Below, piece after piece: positions 54,869 through 63,033 of a stretch of DNA of 64,000 nt (within the stretch, counting starts at the first letter, position 1; each line of letters opens with the position of its first letter). The DNA is from Streptomyces graminilatus (lineage in GTDB: Bacteria; Actinomycetota; Actinomycetes; Streptomycetales; Streptomycetaceae). The notes under the pieces were generated by a model. That model worked only from the letters and a program-made list of their open reading frames with translations, did no database searches and was not told where the DNA came from. The DNA is taken from positions 1-64,000 of the forward strand of contig NZ_LIQQ01000077.1 of NCBI RefSeq assembly GCF_001418565.1, in the 5' to 3' direction. The position numbers and the translations under genes are program-made.

Positions 54869-55615
54869 TCAGTAGGCGTTCAGGCCGCGCTCCCGGAACA
54901 GCTCCCGTACCCGCTCGACCGACTCCCGCTCAGGAACCGGGGTGTCGCGCAGCGGGAACGGGATGCCGAGGGCCTCGTACTTCGCGGCGCCCAGCTTGTG
55001 GAACGGCAGGACGTCCACCCGGTCGACCGAGCCGAGGCCCGCGACGAATCCGGCGAGTCCCGCCACGGCCTCCGGGTCGTCCGTCCAGCCGGGGACCAGG
55101 ACGTACCGGATCCACATCGGGACGCCGAGGCGGTCCAGCCGGGTGGCGAAACCGAGGGTGGGGGCGAGTTCGCCGCCGGTCAGACGGCGGTAGGCCGGGA
55201 TGTCGAAGGACTTGATGTCCAGCAGCACCAGGTCGGTGTGGGCGAGGAGTTCGTCGCTCGCGCGGGCGCCGAGGAAGCCGGAGGTGTCGAGGGCGGTGTG
55301 CAGCCCGGCCTCCTTGCAGCGGCGCAGGATCTCGCCGGTGAAGGCGGGCTGGAGCAGCGGTTCGCCGCCCGTGACGGTCACCCCGCCGCCGGCCGTGGTG
55401 AGGAAGGCGCGGTATTTCTCGATCTCCGCCATCACCTCGTCGACGGTCGTCTCCTTGCCGTCGCGCATGTGCCAGGTGTCGGGGTTGGCGCAGTACAGAC
55501 AGCGCAGCGGGCAGCCGGAGACGAAGAGGACGAACCGGGTCCCGGGGCCGTCCACACCGGTGGACAGGTCCCAGGAGTGGATCCGGCCCGTTACCGGCCT
55601 GGTCACGGTGTTCAC
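54869..55615 (-). CDS. pflA: Pyruvate formate-lyase activating enzyme
   Basis: Product of 248 residues, a radical SAM enzyme that installs the glycyl radical on PflB. The iron-sulfur motif CPLRCLYC has Cys35, Cys39 and Cys42; the SAM segment [19 protein letters not shown] run ([20 protein letters not shown]) and [25 protein letters not shown] are typical. The start is a GTG at 55615 overlapping the pflB stop (GTGA), so translation is coupled. Needs anoxic or microoxic conditions to work, which is remarkable in an aerobe. Confidence 0.93.
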   Translation of the reverse strand: MNTVTRPVTGRIHSWDLSTGVDGPGTRFVLFVSGCPLRCLYCANPDTWHMRDGKETTVDEVMAEIEKYRAFLTTAGGGVTVTGGEPLLQPAFTGEILRRCKEAGLHTALDTSGFLGARASDELLAHTDLVLLDIKSFDIPAYRRLTGGELAPTLGFATRLDRLGVPMWIRYVLVPGWTDDPEAVAGLAGFVAGLGSVDRVDVLPFHKLGAAKYEALGIPFPLRDTPVPERESVERVRELFRERGLNAY

Positions 55616-57912
55616 AACGCTCCGTGGAAGGTACGGCTGATCACGTCGAGCTGCTGCTCCCGCGTGAGCCGGACGAAGTTGACGGCGTAACCGGAGACGC
55701 GGATGGTCAGGTCCGGGTACTTCTCCGGGTGTTCCATCGCGTCCTCCAGCGTGGCCCGGTCGAGGACGTTGACGTTCATGTGGAAGCCCCCGGCGGCCAT
55801 GTAGGCGTCGAGGATGCCCACCAGATGCCCGGCGCGCTCGTCCGGGTTGTGGCCCAGCCCCTCGGGCGTGACGGTCGTGGTCAGCGAGATGCCGTCGCGG
55901 GCCTGCTCGTACGGCAGCTTGGCCACCGACAGCGCCGAGGCGGCGACCCCGTGCCGGTCACGGCCGTTCATCGGGTTGGCGCCTGGCGCGAAGGGGGCCC
56001 CGGCGCGGCGGCCGTCGGGGGTGTTGCCGGTGTGCTTGCCGTAGACGACGTTGGAGGTGATCGTCAGCACGGACTGGGTGTGCTCGGCGTCCCGGTAGGT
56101 GGGGTGCTCACGCACCTTCGCCATGAACGACTCCACCAGTCCCACGGCGATGCCGTCGGCGCGGTCGTCGTTGTTGCCGTACGCCGGGAAGTCGCCCTCG
56201 GTACGGAAGTCGACGGCGAGCCCGGTGGCGTCCCGGAACACCTTCACGCGCGCGTACTTCACGGCGGACAGGCTGTCGGCCGCGACGGACAGGCCGGCGA
56301 TGCCGCAGGCCATGAAGCGGTGCACGGGGTGGTCGTGCAGGGCCATCTCGACGCGTTCGTAGGCGTACTTGTCGTGCATGTAGTGGATGACGTTCAGCGC
56401 GTCGACGTAGGTCTTCGCCAGCCAGTCCAGGACCCGGTCGTACGCCGCCGACAGCTCGTCGTAGTCCAGGTACTCGCCGGTCAGCGGGGGCGCCGCGGGC
56501 GCGATCTGCTCGCCGGTCATCTCGTCCCGGCCGCCGTTGACCGCGTACAGCAGGGCCTTGGCCAGGTTGACCCGCGCGCCGAAGAACTGCATCTGCTTGC
56601 CGACCGCCATCGCCGAGACGCAGCAGGCGATCGCGGTGTCGTCCCCGGTGCGCGGGCGGATCAGCTCGTCGGACTCGTACTGGACGGCGCTGGTGTCGAT
56701 CGAGACCCGGGCGCAGAACTCCTTGAATCCGGCGGGCAGCCGGGGCGACCACAGGACGGTCAGGTTGGGCTCGGGGGCCGGGCCGAGGTTGTAGAGGGTC
56801 TGAAGGAAGCGGAAGGAGGTGCGGGTGACCAGGGTGCGGCCGTCCTCGCCCATGCCGCCGATGGACTCCGTCACCCAGGTGGGGTCGCCGGAGAACAGGG
56901 CGTCGTACTCGGGGGTGCGCAGGAACCGGACGATCCGCAGCTTGATCACGAAGTCGTCGATCAGTTCCTGGGCGCGGGTCTCGTCGATGGTCCCGTCGGC
57001 GAGGTCGCGCTGGAGGTACACGTCGAGGAACGTGGACGTACGGCCCAGGGACATCGCGGCGCCGTTCTGCTCCTTCACCGCGGCGAGGTAGCCGAGGTAG
57101 AGCCACTGCACGGCCTCGTGGGCGGTGGCGGCGGGCCGGGTGACGTCACAGCCGTAGGTGGCCGCCATCTCGGCCAGTTCGCCCAACGCCCTTGTCTGTT
57201 CGGCGAGTTCCTCGCGGTCGCGGATGACGTCGGCGGTGGAGGGGCGGGCGTCGAGCAGGGCCCGCTCGGCCTTCTTGGCCTCGATGAGCCGGTCCGTGCC
57301 GTACAGGGCGACCCGCCGGTAGTCGCCGATGATCCGGCCCCGGCCGTAGGCGTCGGGCAGCCCGGTGATGATGCCTGCCCTGCGGGCGGCGCGCATCTCG
57401 GGGGTGTAGGCGTCGAAGACACCGTCGTTGTGGGTCTTGCGGTAGGTCCCGAAGACCCGGGTGACGAACGGGTCGGGCTCGTAGCCGTACGCCTTCAGAC
57501 CGCTCTCCACCATCCGCAGACCGCCGTTCGGCATGATCGCGCGCTTGAGCGGCGCGTCGGTCTGGAGGCCGACGATCAGCTCGCGGTCGCGGTCGATCCA
57601 GCCGGGGGCGTGCGAGGTGATCGTGGAGGGGGTGGCGGTGTCGGCGTCGAGGATTCCCCGCCCCCGCTCCTCCGGGAACAGTGCGCTGACCTTCTCCCAG
57701 ACGGCGCGGGTGCGGTCGGTGGGTCCGGTCAGGAAGGACGCGTCGCCTTCGTACGGCGTGCAGTTGGCCTGGATGAAGTCGCGCACGTCGATGTTCCCCC
57801 AGCCTTCGGCCGGGGGGACCCCCGTCTCGCTTCGCTCGCGCCACCCGCTTCCCGCGAAGCCCCGCCAGGCGCCGGTCGTCGTCCGGTTGTCCGCTGTCAC
57901 GGTGATGGTCAT
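55612..57912 (-). CDS. pflB: Pyruvate formate-lyase (glycyl radical enzyme)
   Basis: Product of 766 residues converting pyruvate and CoA to acetyl-CoA and formate. The adjacent active-site cysteines Cys430-Cys431 are in [15 protein letters not shown]; the glycyl radical site is Gly741 in [11 protein letters not shown]. Other diagnostic stretches: [20 protein letters not shown] and [20 protein letters not shown]. These place it with true PFL rather than diol dehydratases. GGGAGGA precedes the ATG at 57912. A perfect operator palindrome lies 83 bp upstream. It forms an operon with pflA. Confidence 0.95.
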   Translation of the reverse strand: MTITVTADNRTTTGAWRGFAGSGWRERSETGVPPAEGWGNIDVRDFIQANCTPYEGDASFLTGPTDRTRAVWEKVSALFPEERGRGILDADTATPSTITSHAPGWIDRDRELIVGLQTDAPLKRAIMPNGGLRMVESGLKAYGYEPDPFVTRVFGTYRKTHNDGVFDAYTPEMRAARRAGIITGLPDAYGRGRIIGDYRRVALYGTDRLIEAKKAERALLDARPSTADVIRDREELAEQTRALGELAEMAATYGCDVTRPAATAHEAVQWLYLGYLAAVKEQNGAAMSLGRTSTFLDVYLQRDLADGTIDETRAQELIDDFVIKLRIVRFLRTPEYDALFSGDPTWVTESIGGMGEDGRTLVTRTSFRFLQTLYNLGPAPEPNLTVLWSPRLPAGFKEFCARVSIDTSAVQYESDELIRPRTGDDTAIACCVSAMAVGKQMQFFGARVNLAKALLYAVNGGRDEMTGEQIAPAAPPLTGEYLDYDELSAAYDRVLDWLAKTYVDALNVIHYMHDKYAYERVEMALHDHPVHRFMACGIAGLSVAADSLSAVKYARVKVFRDATGLAVDFRTEGDFPAYGNNDDRADGIAVGLVESFMAKVREHPTYRDAEHTQSVLTITSNVVYGKHTGNTPDGRRAGAPFAPGANPMNGRDRHGVAASALSVAKLPYEQARDGISLTTTVTPEGLGHNPDERAGHLVGILDAYMAAGGFHMNVNVLDRATLEDAMEHPEKYPDLTIRVSGYAVNFVRLTREQQLDVISRTFHGAL

Positions 57913-57994
57913 CGCCGTTTCCTCCCGCTCGTGGTCCGCTTCCGATCCTGGTGAACGGCGCCGGCCGAGGGCAGTGCCGACCGGGGCCCGGGGC

Positions 57995-58032
57995 GGGGCC
58001 GTACGGCCCCACTCCACCCGCCGTACGGCCTC
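57995..58032 (-). promoter_or_regulatory. Operator boxes before pflBA
   Basis: GGGGCC-GTAC-GGCCCC (57995-58010), a perfect 16-bp palindrome, and a weaker CCCGCC-GTAC-GGCCTC (58017-58032), 22 bp apart. Confidence 0.7.
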
Positions 58033-58150
58033 AGGCGGCGGCGAGACCGGGGCGGACGACGGTGCCCGACCGGCCGTGGGCGATCTCGTACGCCGCGTCC
58101 AGGGCCCCGATCGCGCGGCCCCCGCCGACCGGGGGCACAGCGACGCGGCC
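58031..58150 (-). pseudogene. Possible dehydrogenase C-terminal remnant
   Basis: The minus strand reads [20 protein letters not shown] and [15 protein letters not shown] before a stop, which looks like the last residues of a zinc-type dehydrogenase or quinone reductase. It has no start or catalytic part. Very tentative. Confidence 0.25.
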
Positions 58151-58187
58151 CCCTGTTTCCAGGGGGCCGCGTCGCCGCCCCGTGCCC

Positions 58188-58391
58188 TCAGCGGTGCAGC
58201 AGGGGCCGACGGGCCTCGCGAGGCGACGGAGTCGTCCGGCCGGTGGACACCAGGCGCGTACGGCGGCGATGCCGCAGCCGTACGACGAGCGTGTCCAGCA
58301 CGGCACTCACCACGAAGGTGGCCGCGGCGAAGATCATCAGGAGAACGGCGAACAGCCTCCAGAAGTCGGGCGTCAGTGAAGTACCCATCAT
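58188..58391 (-). CDS. Small membrane protein
   Basis: A 67-residue product from the ATG at 58391, preceded by GGAGGGGG. One hydrophobic helix ([23 protein letters not shown] as one continuous segment) is followed by a basic tail ([12 protein letters not shown]). No family recognised. It is divergent from the cyclic-nucleotide-binding gene, and the paired operator boxes at 58480 lie between them, so it may belong to the regulon. Confidence 0.6.
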   Translation of the reverse strand: MMGTSLTPDFWRLFAVLLMIFAAATFVVSAVLDTLVVRLRHRRRTRLVSTGRTTPSPREARRPLLHR

Positions 58392-58479
58392 GCTCACCCC
58401 CTCCGACGGGCGGGTCGTCTCACACCTTCAGGAGACAGCCGGCCCCGTGTGACCGCAGGGGGCCGGAGGTCTCCTCGTG

Positions 58480-58516
58480 GGAGCCGAGCGGCCCAGCCGC
58501 GGGACCGAGTGGCCCA
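58480..58516. promoter_or_regulatory. Tandem operator boxes in a divergent region
   Basis: GGAGCC-GAGC-GGCCCA (58480-58495) and GGGACC-GAGT-GGCCCA (58501-58516), 21 bp apart, 69-105 bp before the cyclic-nucleotide-binding gene and 89-125 bp from the small membrane protein gene. Confidence 0.65.
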
Positions 58517-58584
58517 TGGCCCGCCGCCGGGCATCGGGCACACGCTGGTCATGGCAGTTCCCACACCCGTCAGGGAGGCCCGCC

Positions 58585-59049
58585 GTGATCACCACTCGCA
58601 CCCCCAGCATGCTGCGAGCACTGCCCGCGGAACACCGGCAGCGGCTCATGCGCATCGCCCGCGAGGTGTCCGTCCCCCAGGGGACGCGCCTGTTCGAGGA
58701 GGGCGGCAAGGCCGACCGGTTCTGGATCATCCGCACCGGCACGGTCGAGCTCGACATGCGTGTGCCCGGCCGCCGCGCGGCCGTCATCGAGACCCTCCAT
58801 CACAACGAACTCGTCGGCTGGTCCTGGATGTTCGGGCCGCACGTCTGGCACATGGGCGCCGAGGCGACCACCCCGGTACGCGCGTACGAGTTCGACGCCA
58901 CGGCCGTCCGGCTGATGTGCCAGGAGGATCCGGCCCTGGGCAGCTCCGTCGCCCAGTGGGTCGGCGACGTGCTCGCCCACCGCCTGCGCTCCGCCCGGAG
59001 CCGGCTCCTGGACCTGTACGCACCCTACGGCGCCGGCACCCACGCCTGA
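58585..59049 (+). CDS. Stand-alone cyclic-nucleotide-binding domain protein
   Basis: Product of 154 residues from a GTG with GGGAGG seven bases upstream. The Crp-type beta-roll is clear: LPAEHRQRLMRIAREVSVPQ, GTRLFEEGGKADRFWIIRTG, VIETLHHNELVGWSWMFGPH, and a C-helix QWVGDVLAHRLRSARSRLLD. There is no helix-turn-helix after the C-helix, so it is not a transcription factor by itself. It may sense cNMP, or another ligand, and act on a protein partner. It lies between operator boxes and a CBS-BON gene. Confidence 0.85.
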   Translation: MITTRTPSMLRALPAEHRQRLMRIAREVSVPQGTRLFEEGGKADRFWIIRTGTVELDMRVPGRRAAVIETLHHNELVGWSWMFGPHVWHMGAEATTPVRAYEFDATAVRLMCQEDPALGSSVAQWVGDVLAHRLRSARSRLLDLYAPYGAGTHA

Positions 59050-59077
59050 GCCCGGCAAAGCACCGCGCGCTGAGGGC

Positions 59078-59109
59078 CGAGGACCGAGGACCGAGGACCG
59101 AGGACCGAG
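59078..59109. repeat. 7-bp tandem repeat
   Basis: CGAGGAC repeated four and a half times between the cyclic-nucleotide-binding gene and the next CBS-BON gene. The lead-in GCTGAGGGCCGAGGA also heads the repeat after the kinase gene at 23266 on the other strand. Confidence 0.8.
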
Positions 59110-59130
59110 CACACAAGGAGGGGAACCACG

Positions 59131-59850
59131 ATGCACGGCACCCCGCACATCGTCAGCGATGTCATGACCCACACGGTCACCGCGGTCGGCCGCCGGGCCA
59201 CCTTCAAGGAGATCGTGCGGATGATGCAGGACTGGAAGGTCAGCGCCCTGCCCGTCCTGGAGGGCGAGGGCCGCGTCGTGGGCCTCGTCTCCGAGGCCGA
59301 CCTGCTGCCCAAGGAGGAGTTCCGCGACAGCGACCCCAACCGGTACACCCAGTTGCGCCGTCTGTCCGACCTCGCGAAGGCCGGAGGCTTGACGGCGGAG
59401 GAGCTGATGACCGCCCCGGCGCTCACCACCCGCCCGGATGCCACGCTCGCCGAAGCCGCGCGGACCATGGCACGGGCCAGGGTCAAGCGGCTTCCGGTGG
59501 TCAACGAACTGGGCATGCTGGAGGGGATCGTCAGCCGGTCCGACCTCCTCAAGGTCTTCCTGCGCGACGACGAGGACCTCGCCGAGGAGGTCCGCCGCGA
59601 GGTCGTGTCCTCCCTCTTCCCACCGCCGGGATCGTCGGTCGTTGTCCAGGTGCACGAGGGCGTGGTGAAGCTGGTCGGCCGGGTCCGGGACACGTCCCTG
59701 ATCCCCGTGGTGGCCCGCCTGGTGCGCGCCGTCGAGGGCGTGGTGGACGTGGACTTCGAGCTGGAGGGCCGGGAGGGTTCGCAGAGCCCGTCGGCTCCGA
59801 CGGGCCCCACGACCAAGGGGGTCAGGGATCCGGCGCCGGACGCCCGGTGA
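59131..59850 (+). CDS. CBS-CBS-BON protein
   Basis: Product of 239 residues. CBS 1 (VSDVMTHTVTAVGRRATFKE, VSALPVLEGEGRVVGLVSEA), CBS 2 (AEELMTAPALTTRPDATLAE, VKRLPVVNELGMLEGIVSRS) and a BON domain (SSVVVQVHEGVVKLVGRVRD to EGVVDVDFELEG). It belongs with the gene at 38380 but is more distant. AAGGAGGGG precedes the ATG. Likely an adenylate-charge sensor at or near the membrane. It is 82 bp after the cyclic-nucleotide-binding gene and may share its promoter. Confidence 0.9.
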   Translation: MHGTPHIVSDVMTHTVTAVGRRATFKEIVRMMQDWKVSALPVLEGEGRVVGLVSEADLLPKEEFRDSDPNRYTQLRRLSDLAKAGGLTAEELMTAPALTTRPDATLAEAARTMARARVKRLPVVNELGMLEGIVSRSDLLKVFLRDDEDLAEEVRREVVSSLFPPPGSSVVVQVHEGVVKLVGRVRDTSLIPVVARLVRAVEGVVDVDFELEGREGSQSPSAPTGPTTKGVRDPAPDAR

Positions 59851-60100
59851 GCCGGCGGCGGGCCACGGTCGGCTGGGGAGCCGGTACGTCGTACGGAAAG
59901 GTGCGGGTCGGCGCCGACTGGCTGCCTCCGTTCCAGGGGGCGGGGTGACGTGGCACCAGGCCAGGTGCGGGCATTCCTCGTCGTCCAGCGGCCGGCGGCC
60001 GGTGAGCGCTGGACGACGAGGTCGTCCAGTACCGTCCTCATCACGGTGGCGGCGGCGCCTTCGAACCCACCGGTGACAGGGGCACATCCCGCAGCCCAGT

Positions 60101-60116
60101 AGGGCCGGTCGGCCCT
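60101..60116 (+). promoter_or_regulatory. Operator box before the DosR-like regulator
   Basis: AGGGCC-GGTC-GGCCCT, arms extending to TAGGGCC/GGCCCTA, 81 bp before the ATG at 60197; suggests autoregulation. The rest of 59851-60196 shows no gene. Confidence 0.7.
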
Positions 60117-60196
60117 AGTGCATCCGGCCCCGTCGAGCGATGATCGTCGGCACGGGCAACCCGCAGCCCGTACGCCACTGGGTACGAGGGGCCGTC

Positions 60197-60898
60197 ATGA
60201 CCGAGACACGCACCTTCACGGAACAGAACCCGATCCGTGTTTTCCTGCTCGACGACCACGAGGTGGTACGACGCGGCATCACCGACCTCCTCGACGCCGA
60301 GCCGGACATCTCCGTGGTCGGTGACGCGGACTCCGTCGAGCACGCCCTCGCCCGTACCCCGGCATTGCGTCCGGACGTCGCCGTGCTCGACGTACGGCTC
60401 CCGGACGGCGACGGCATCACGGTCTGCCGGGAACTGCGCAGCCGGATGCCGGAGCTGGCCTGCCTGATGCTGACCTCGTTCGACGACGAGGAGGCCCTGC
60501 TGGACGCGATCATGGCCGGCGCCTCCGGCTATGTCCTCAAGCAGATCAAGGGCTCCGACCTCGTCTCGGCGGTACGCACGGTGGCCTCGGGCCAGTCGAT
60601 GCTGGACCCCGCGACCACGGCCCGCCTGATGCGGTCGCTTCGCGCCGATCCCACGGAGACACCGGCCCTGTCGCCCGAGCTGGCGAGCCTGTCGCCCCGC
60701 GAGCGGGACATCCTGGCCCTGATCGGTGACGGCCTCACCAACCGTGAGATCGGCAAGAAGCTCTACCTCTCCGAGAAGACCGTCAAGAACCACATCTCCC
60801 GCTTGCTGGCCAAGCTCGGCGTCCAGCGCCGTGTCCAGGCCGCAGTCCTCGCCTCCCAACTGGAGCAGCCGGACACCGGCAGACACCCCGGCAGGTGA
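60197..60898 (+). CDS. osdR: DosR/OsdR-type response regulator (NarL family)
   Basis: Product of 233 residues. Receiver: IRVFLLDDHEVVRRGITDLL, phosphoacceptor Asp65 in VAVLDVRLPDGDG, Thr93 in LMLTSFDDE, Lys115 in GYVLKQIKG. LuxR-type HTH: SLSPRERDILALIGDGLTNR, EIGKKLYLSEKTVKNHISRL and LAKLGVQRRVQAAVLAS, very close in pattern to M. tuberculosis DosR. The ATG at 60197 with GAGGGG upstream is preferred over the ATG at 60140. It is the probable partner of the kinase at 23266, although 35 kb away, and the probable reader of the GGGRCC-N4-GGYCCC boxes. Confidence 0.9.
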   Translation: MTETRTFTEQNPIRVFLLDDHEVVRRGITDLLDAEPDISVVGDADSVEHALARTPALRPDVAVLDVRLPDGDGITVCRELRSRMPELACLMLTSFDDEEALLDAIMAGASGYVLKQIKGSDLVSAVRTVASGQSMLDPATTARLMRSLRADPTETPALSPELASLSPRERDILALIGDGLTNREIGKKLYLSEKTVKNHISRLLAKLGVQRRVQAAVLASQLEQPDTGRHPGR

Positions 60899-60910
60899 GG
60901 GGCGGCGAGG

Positions 60911-61024
60911 GCAGAACGCGATGCCCCGCCGGTTCCGCGGCCGGTTGACGCACCGTTTCAAGGTGTCGCGTTCCTTGTAGAGCCGCGTGTCGTGGCCGGG
61001 CGGCCGGCCGGCCTTCAAGTCACG
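60911..61024 (-). mobile_element. IS5-type transposase remnant
   Basis: The minus strand reads RDLKAGRPPGHDTRLYKERD and TLKRCVNRPRNRRGIAF, matching the GRPPxFDxxxYxxRNxVERCxNRLKxxRGIA end of IS5-family DDE transposases common in Streptomyces. No start, no catalytic core and no terminal repeats are visible. It marks the right border of the stress island. Confidence 0.7.
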
Positions 61025-61178
61025 CTTCTGCGGTCGGCGGCTTGGCCGGCCCACCCCGGGAGGACCCCGGTTCAGCGGCTCTCAGTCGGGCCCGGCGCCG
61101 TCGGCACACAGATCCGCTCCCGGCCTGTCCGCGCTGGGCACGGATGTGAGACAGGCAAGAGGCCGCGGTCGGGCCCCG

Positions 61179-61685
61179 TCACCCCCGCACCAGACGCGTC
61201 AGCGTCCGGGCACTCACCGCCTCCGGGCTCATGTGCACCGCGCCTGCCACCGGACGTCCGGCGACCACCACGAAGCGGACACCCTTCGGCTGTCCTGCCG
61301 CGAGAACGGACGCCACAGCCGATCGCGCCGCGTCCCCGGTGGTGACGATGGTCGAGCAGCGCAGCTGCACCAGCGTGTTGACATATGCGGCACCGTCGGC
61401 CTTCTCGGGCAGGCCGTAGCGCTGTACGACGACATCCGACCCGCTGCTCCCGCCACCGATCCGCCGCAGCGCCGCCCAGGTACCCGCGATGCCCGGATCG
61501 GATTCCTTGGACGTCAGGAGGCAGGCCCGGGTGGCGGTGTCGACATGCGAGACGGGAGCGGGCGGGGACGGCGCGGGCGTGCCGTTCGCGAACAGGAGCC
61601 AACCAGTGACCGCCAGGACGACCGCCGCCACTGCCGCCACCCCGGCGACGAGGGTGGCGGGACTCTTTCCACGGTTCACGGCCAT
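61179..61685 (-). CDS. Hypothetical exported or membrane-anchored protein
   Basis: Product of 168 residues starting MAVNRGKSPATLV. One N-terminal hydrophobic helix (VAGVAAVAAVVLAVTGWLLF) and a Pro/Ser-rich linker precede an outside domain with two Cys (ACLLTSKESDPGIAG, LRCSTIVTTGDAARSAVASV). The end VRFVVVAGRPVAGAVHMSPE has an alpha/beta look reminiscent of periplasmic-binding folds, without proof. An ATG at 61694 is also possible. It overlaps the 3' end of the upstream frame. Confidence 0.55.
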   Translation of the reverse strand: MAVNRGKSPATLVAGVAAVAAVVLAVTGWLLFANGTPAPSPPAPVSHVDTATRACLLTSKESDPGIAGTWAALRRIGGGSSGSDVVVQRYGLPEKADGAAYVNTLVQLRCSTIVTTGDAARSAVASVLAAGQPKGVRFVVVAGRPVAGAVHMSPEAVSARTLTRLVRG

Positions 61686-62143
61686 GATCCGCATGCCGTG
61701 TTCACCCCGCTCTCATGCGTGCAGACGCCCGTGACAATGCCGTGCACCGCGCGTGCGGCACCGATCGCCGGGTCCTGCACCGACACCGGCAGGTACCACT
61801 CGGGCTCGTGGCCCATGGCGTGCACAAGCTCCCGCCACGACATGCCCGTCTCGTTCGACTCCTCGGGCAGCCGGACGTCGAGAACGAGCGGTTTCCCGGC
61901 GCCACCCGACGTGGACACCGGCACGCTCGCCCGCAGGACGTCACCGCTCGGGCCGCAGATCCGTACGGCGGCTGTGAGCGGCTCGGCCAGGTCCATGTCC
62001 AAGGTCGCCGACACCCGCAGATCGTCACCGTCCAGGCCGAAACCCTCGACGGTCAGCCGTGGCAGCGTGCACGTCGCGCGCCGAGCCGGTCTTCGACCGC
62101 GGGAAGCCGGTCGCTCCGCCCTCGTGCGGGCCGGGTCCGACAT
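61676..62143 (-). CDS. Hypothetical protein, start uncertain
   Basis: The frame ending at 61676 encodes LPRLTVEGFGLDGDDLRVSA, then LVLDVRLPEESNETGMSWRE and GHEPEWYLPVSVQDPAIGAA, a beta-rich domain with two C-terminal Cys. I do not recognise it. The ATG at 62143 reads through sequence that in another frame belongs to the YeiB-like remnant, so the 5' end may be the product of a rearrangement and the gene may be truncated. It overlaps the next gene downstream. Confidence 0.35.
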   Translation of the reverse strand: MSDPARTRAERPASRGRRPARRATCTLPRLTVEGFGLDGDDLRVSATLDMDLAEPLTAAVRICGPSGDVLRASVPVSTSGGAGKPLVLDVRLPEESNETGMSWRELVHAMGHEPEWYLPVSVQDPAIGAARAVHGIVTGVCTHESGVNTACGSWP

Positions 62144-62264
62144 GGGCCGCGAACATGCCGAAGACGGCGAGGCCACGGGCCAGGTCCAGGCCGATCAGCC
62201 GCCCCTGCCGACCGGAGGGAGATACCCCGCCGGGTGGCTGGAGCTGCGACGCACCTGGCCACAT
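62130..62264 (-). pseudogene. YeiB/DUF418-type membrane protein, N-terminal remnant
   Basis: The minus strand reads RLIGLDLARGLAVFGMFAAH and VGPGPHEGGATGF, the typical first helix of DUF418/YeiB or related acyltransferase-like membrane proteins. After about 45 codons the frame enters sequence belonging to the neighbouring gene. Everything downstream of the first helix is lost. Confidence 0.55.
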
Positions 62265-62328
62265 GGGCTCGCCGGGGCTTTAAGGTCGAGGCGACGGTCA
62301 AGGCGGTAGGCGCCTGGCAAGTGGGCAG

Positions 62329-62344
62329 TGGGCCGTACGGACAA
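62329..62344 (+). promoter_or_regulatory. Weak operator-like half-palindrome
   Basis: TGGGCC-GTAC-GGACAA, one good half-site, 18 bp before the NarL-type regulator at 62362. It may be fortuitous. Confidence 0.25.
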
Positions 62345-62361
62345 GGTGAGGCGGAGCGCAC

Positions 62362-63033
62362 GTGATCCGGGTGGTTGTGGTCGATGACGAGGCCCTGGTC
62401 CGGTCGGGGTTCGGGCTGATCCTGGGCGCGTCCGACGACATCGAGGTCGTCGCGACCGCGAGCGGCGGCGAAGCCGTGGAGACCGTGCGCCGGGAGCGGC
62501 CCGGTGTGGTGCTGCTGGACATCCGGATGCCGGACGTCGACGGGCTCACCGTGCTGCGTGAGCTGCGTACGATGCCGGATCCGCCGGTGGTGGCGATGCT
62601 GACCACGTTCGACGCCGACGAGTACATCCTGACCGCGCTGCACTCCGGCGCGGCCGGTTTCCTCCTCAAGGACACCGAGCCCGAGCAACTCGCCCACCTG
62701 GTGCGCACGTTGGCCGCGGGCGGCGTCGTACTGTCCCCGAAGGCGTCGCGGACCCTGCTGCACAGCCACCCCGGCACCGGTACGGCCGTCGACGAGGAGG
62801 CCGGTCGCGTCCATCTGCTCACCGCCCGGGAGCGCGATGTCCTCGTCCTGGTGGCGGAGGGCCTGTCGAACGCCGACATCGGCACGCGTATCCACCTGGG
62901 GGCCGGCACCGTGAAGGACCACGTCAGCGCGATCCTCACGAAGCTGCGCGTGACCAGCCGGGTGCAGGCGGCGCTGCTGGCGCAGCGGGCCGGACTGCTC
63001 GACGAACGCCCGCGGTCCGAGACCGGCCGATGA
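62362..63033 (+). CDS. NarL-family response regulator
   Basis: Product of 223 residues from a GTG. Receiver: IRVVVVDDEALVRSGFGLIL with Asp53 in VVLLDIRMPDVDG and Lys in GFLLKDTEP; LuxR HTH: LLTARERDVLVLVAEGLSNA, DIGTRIHLGAGTVKDHVSAI and LTKLRVTSRVQAALLAQ. The stop overlaps the kinase start (ATGA), so the pair is coupled. It is a conventional two-component regulator, less similar to DosR than the gene at 60197; the target genes are unknown. Confidence 0.92.
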   Translation: MIRVVVVDDEALVRSGFGLILGASDDIEVVATASGGEAVETVRRERPGVVLLDIRMPDVDGLTVLRELRTMPDPPVVAMLTTFDADEYILTALHSGAAGFLLKDTEPEQLAHLVRTLAAGGVVLSPKASRTLLHSHPGTGTAVDEEAGRVHLLTARERDVLVLVAEGLSNADIGTRIHLGAGTVKDHVSAILTKLRVTSRVQAALLAQRAGLLDERPRSETGR

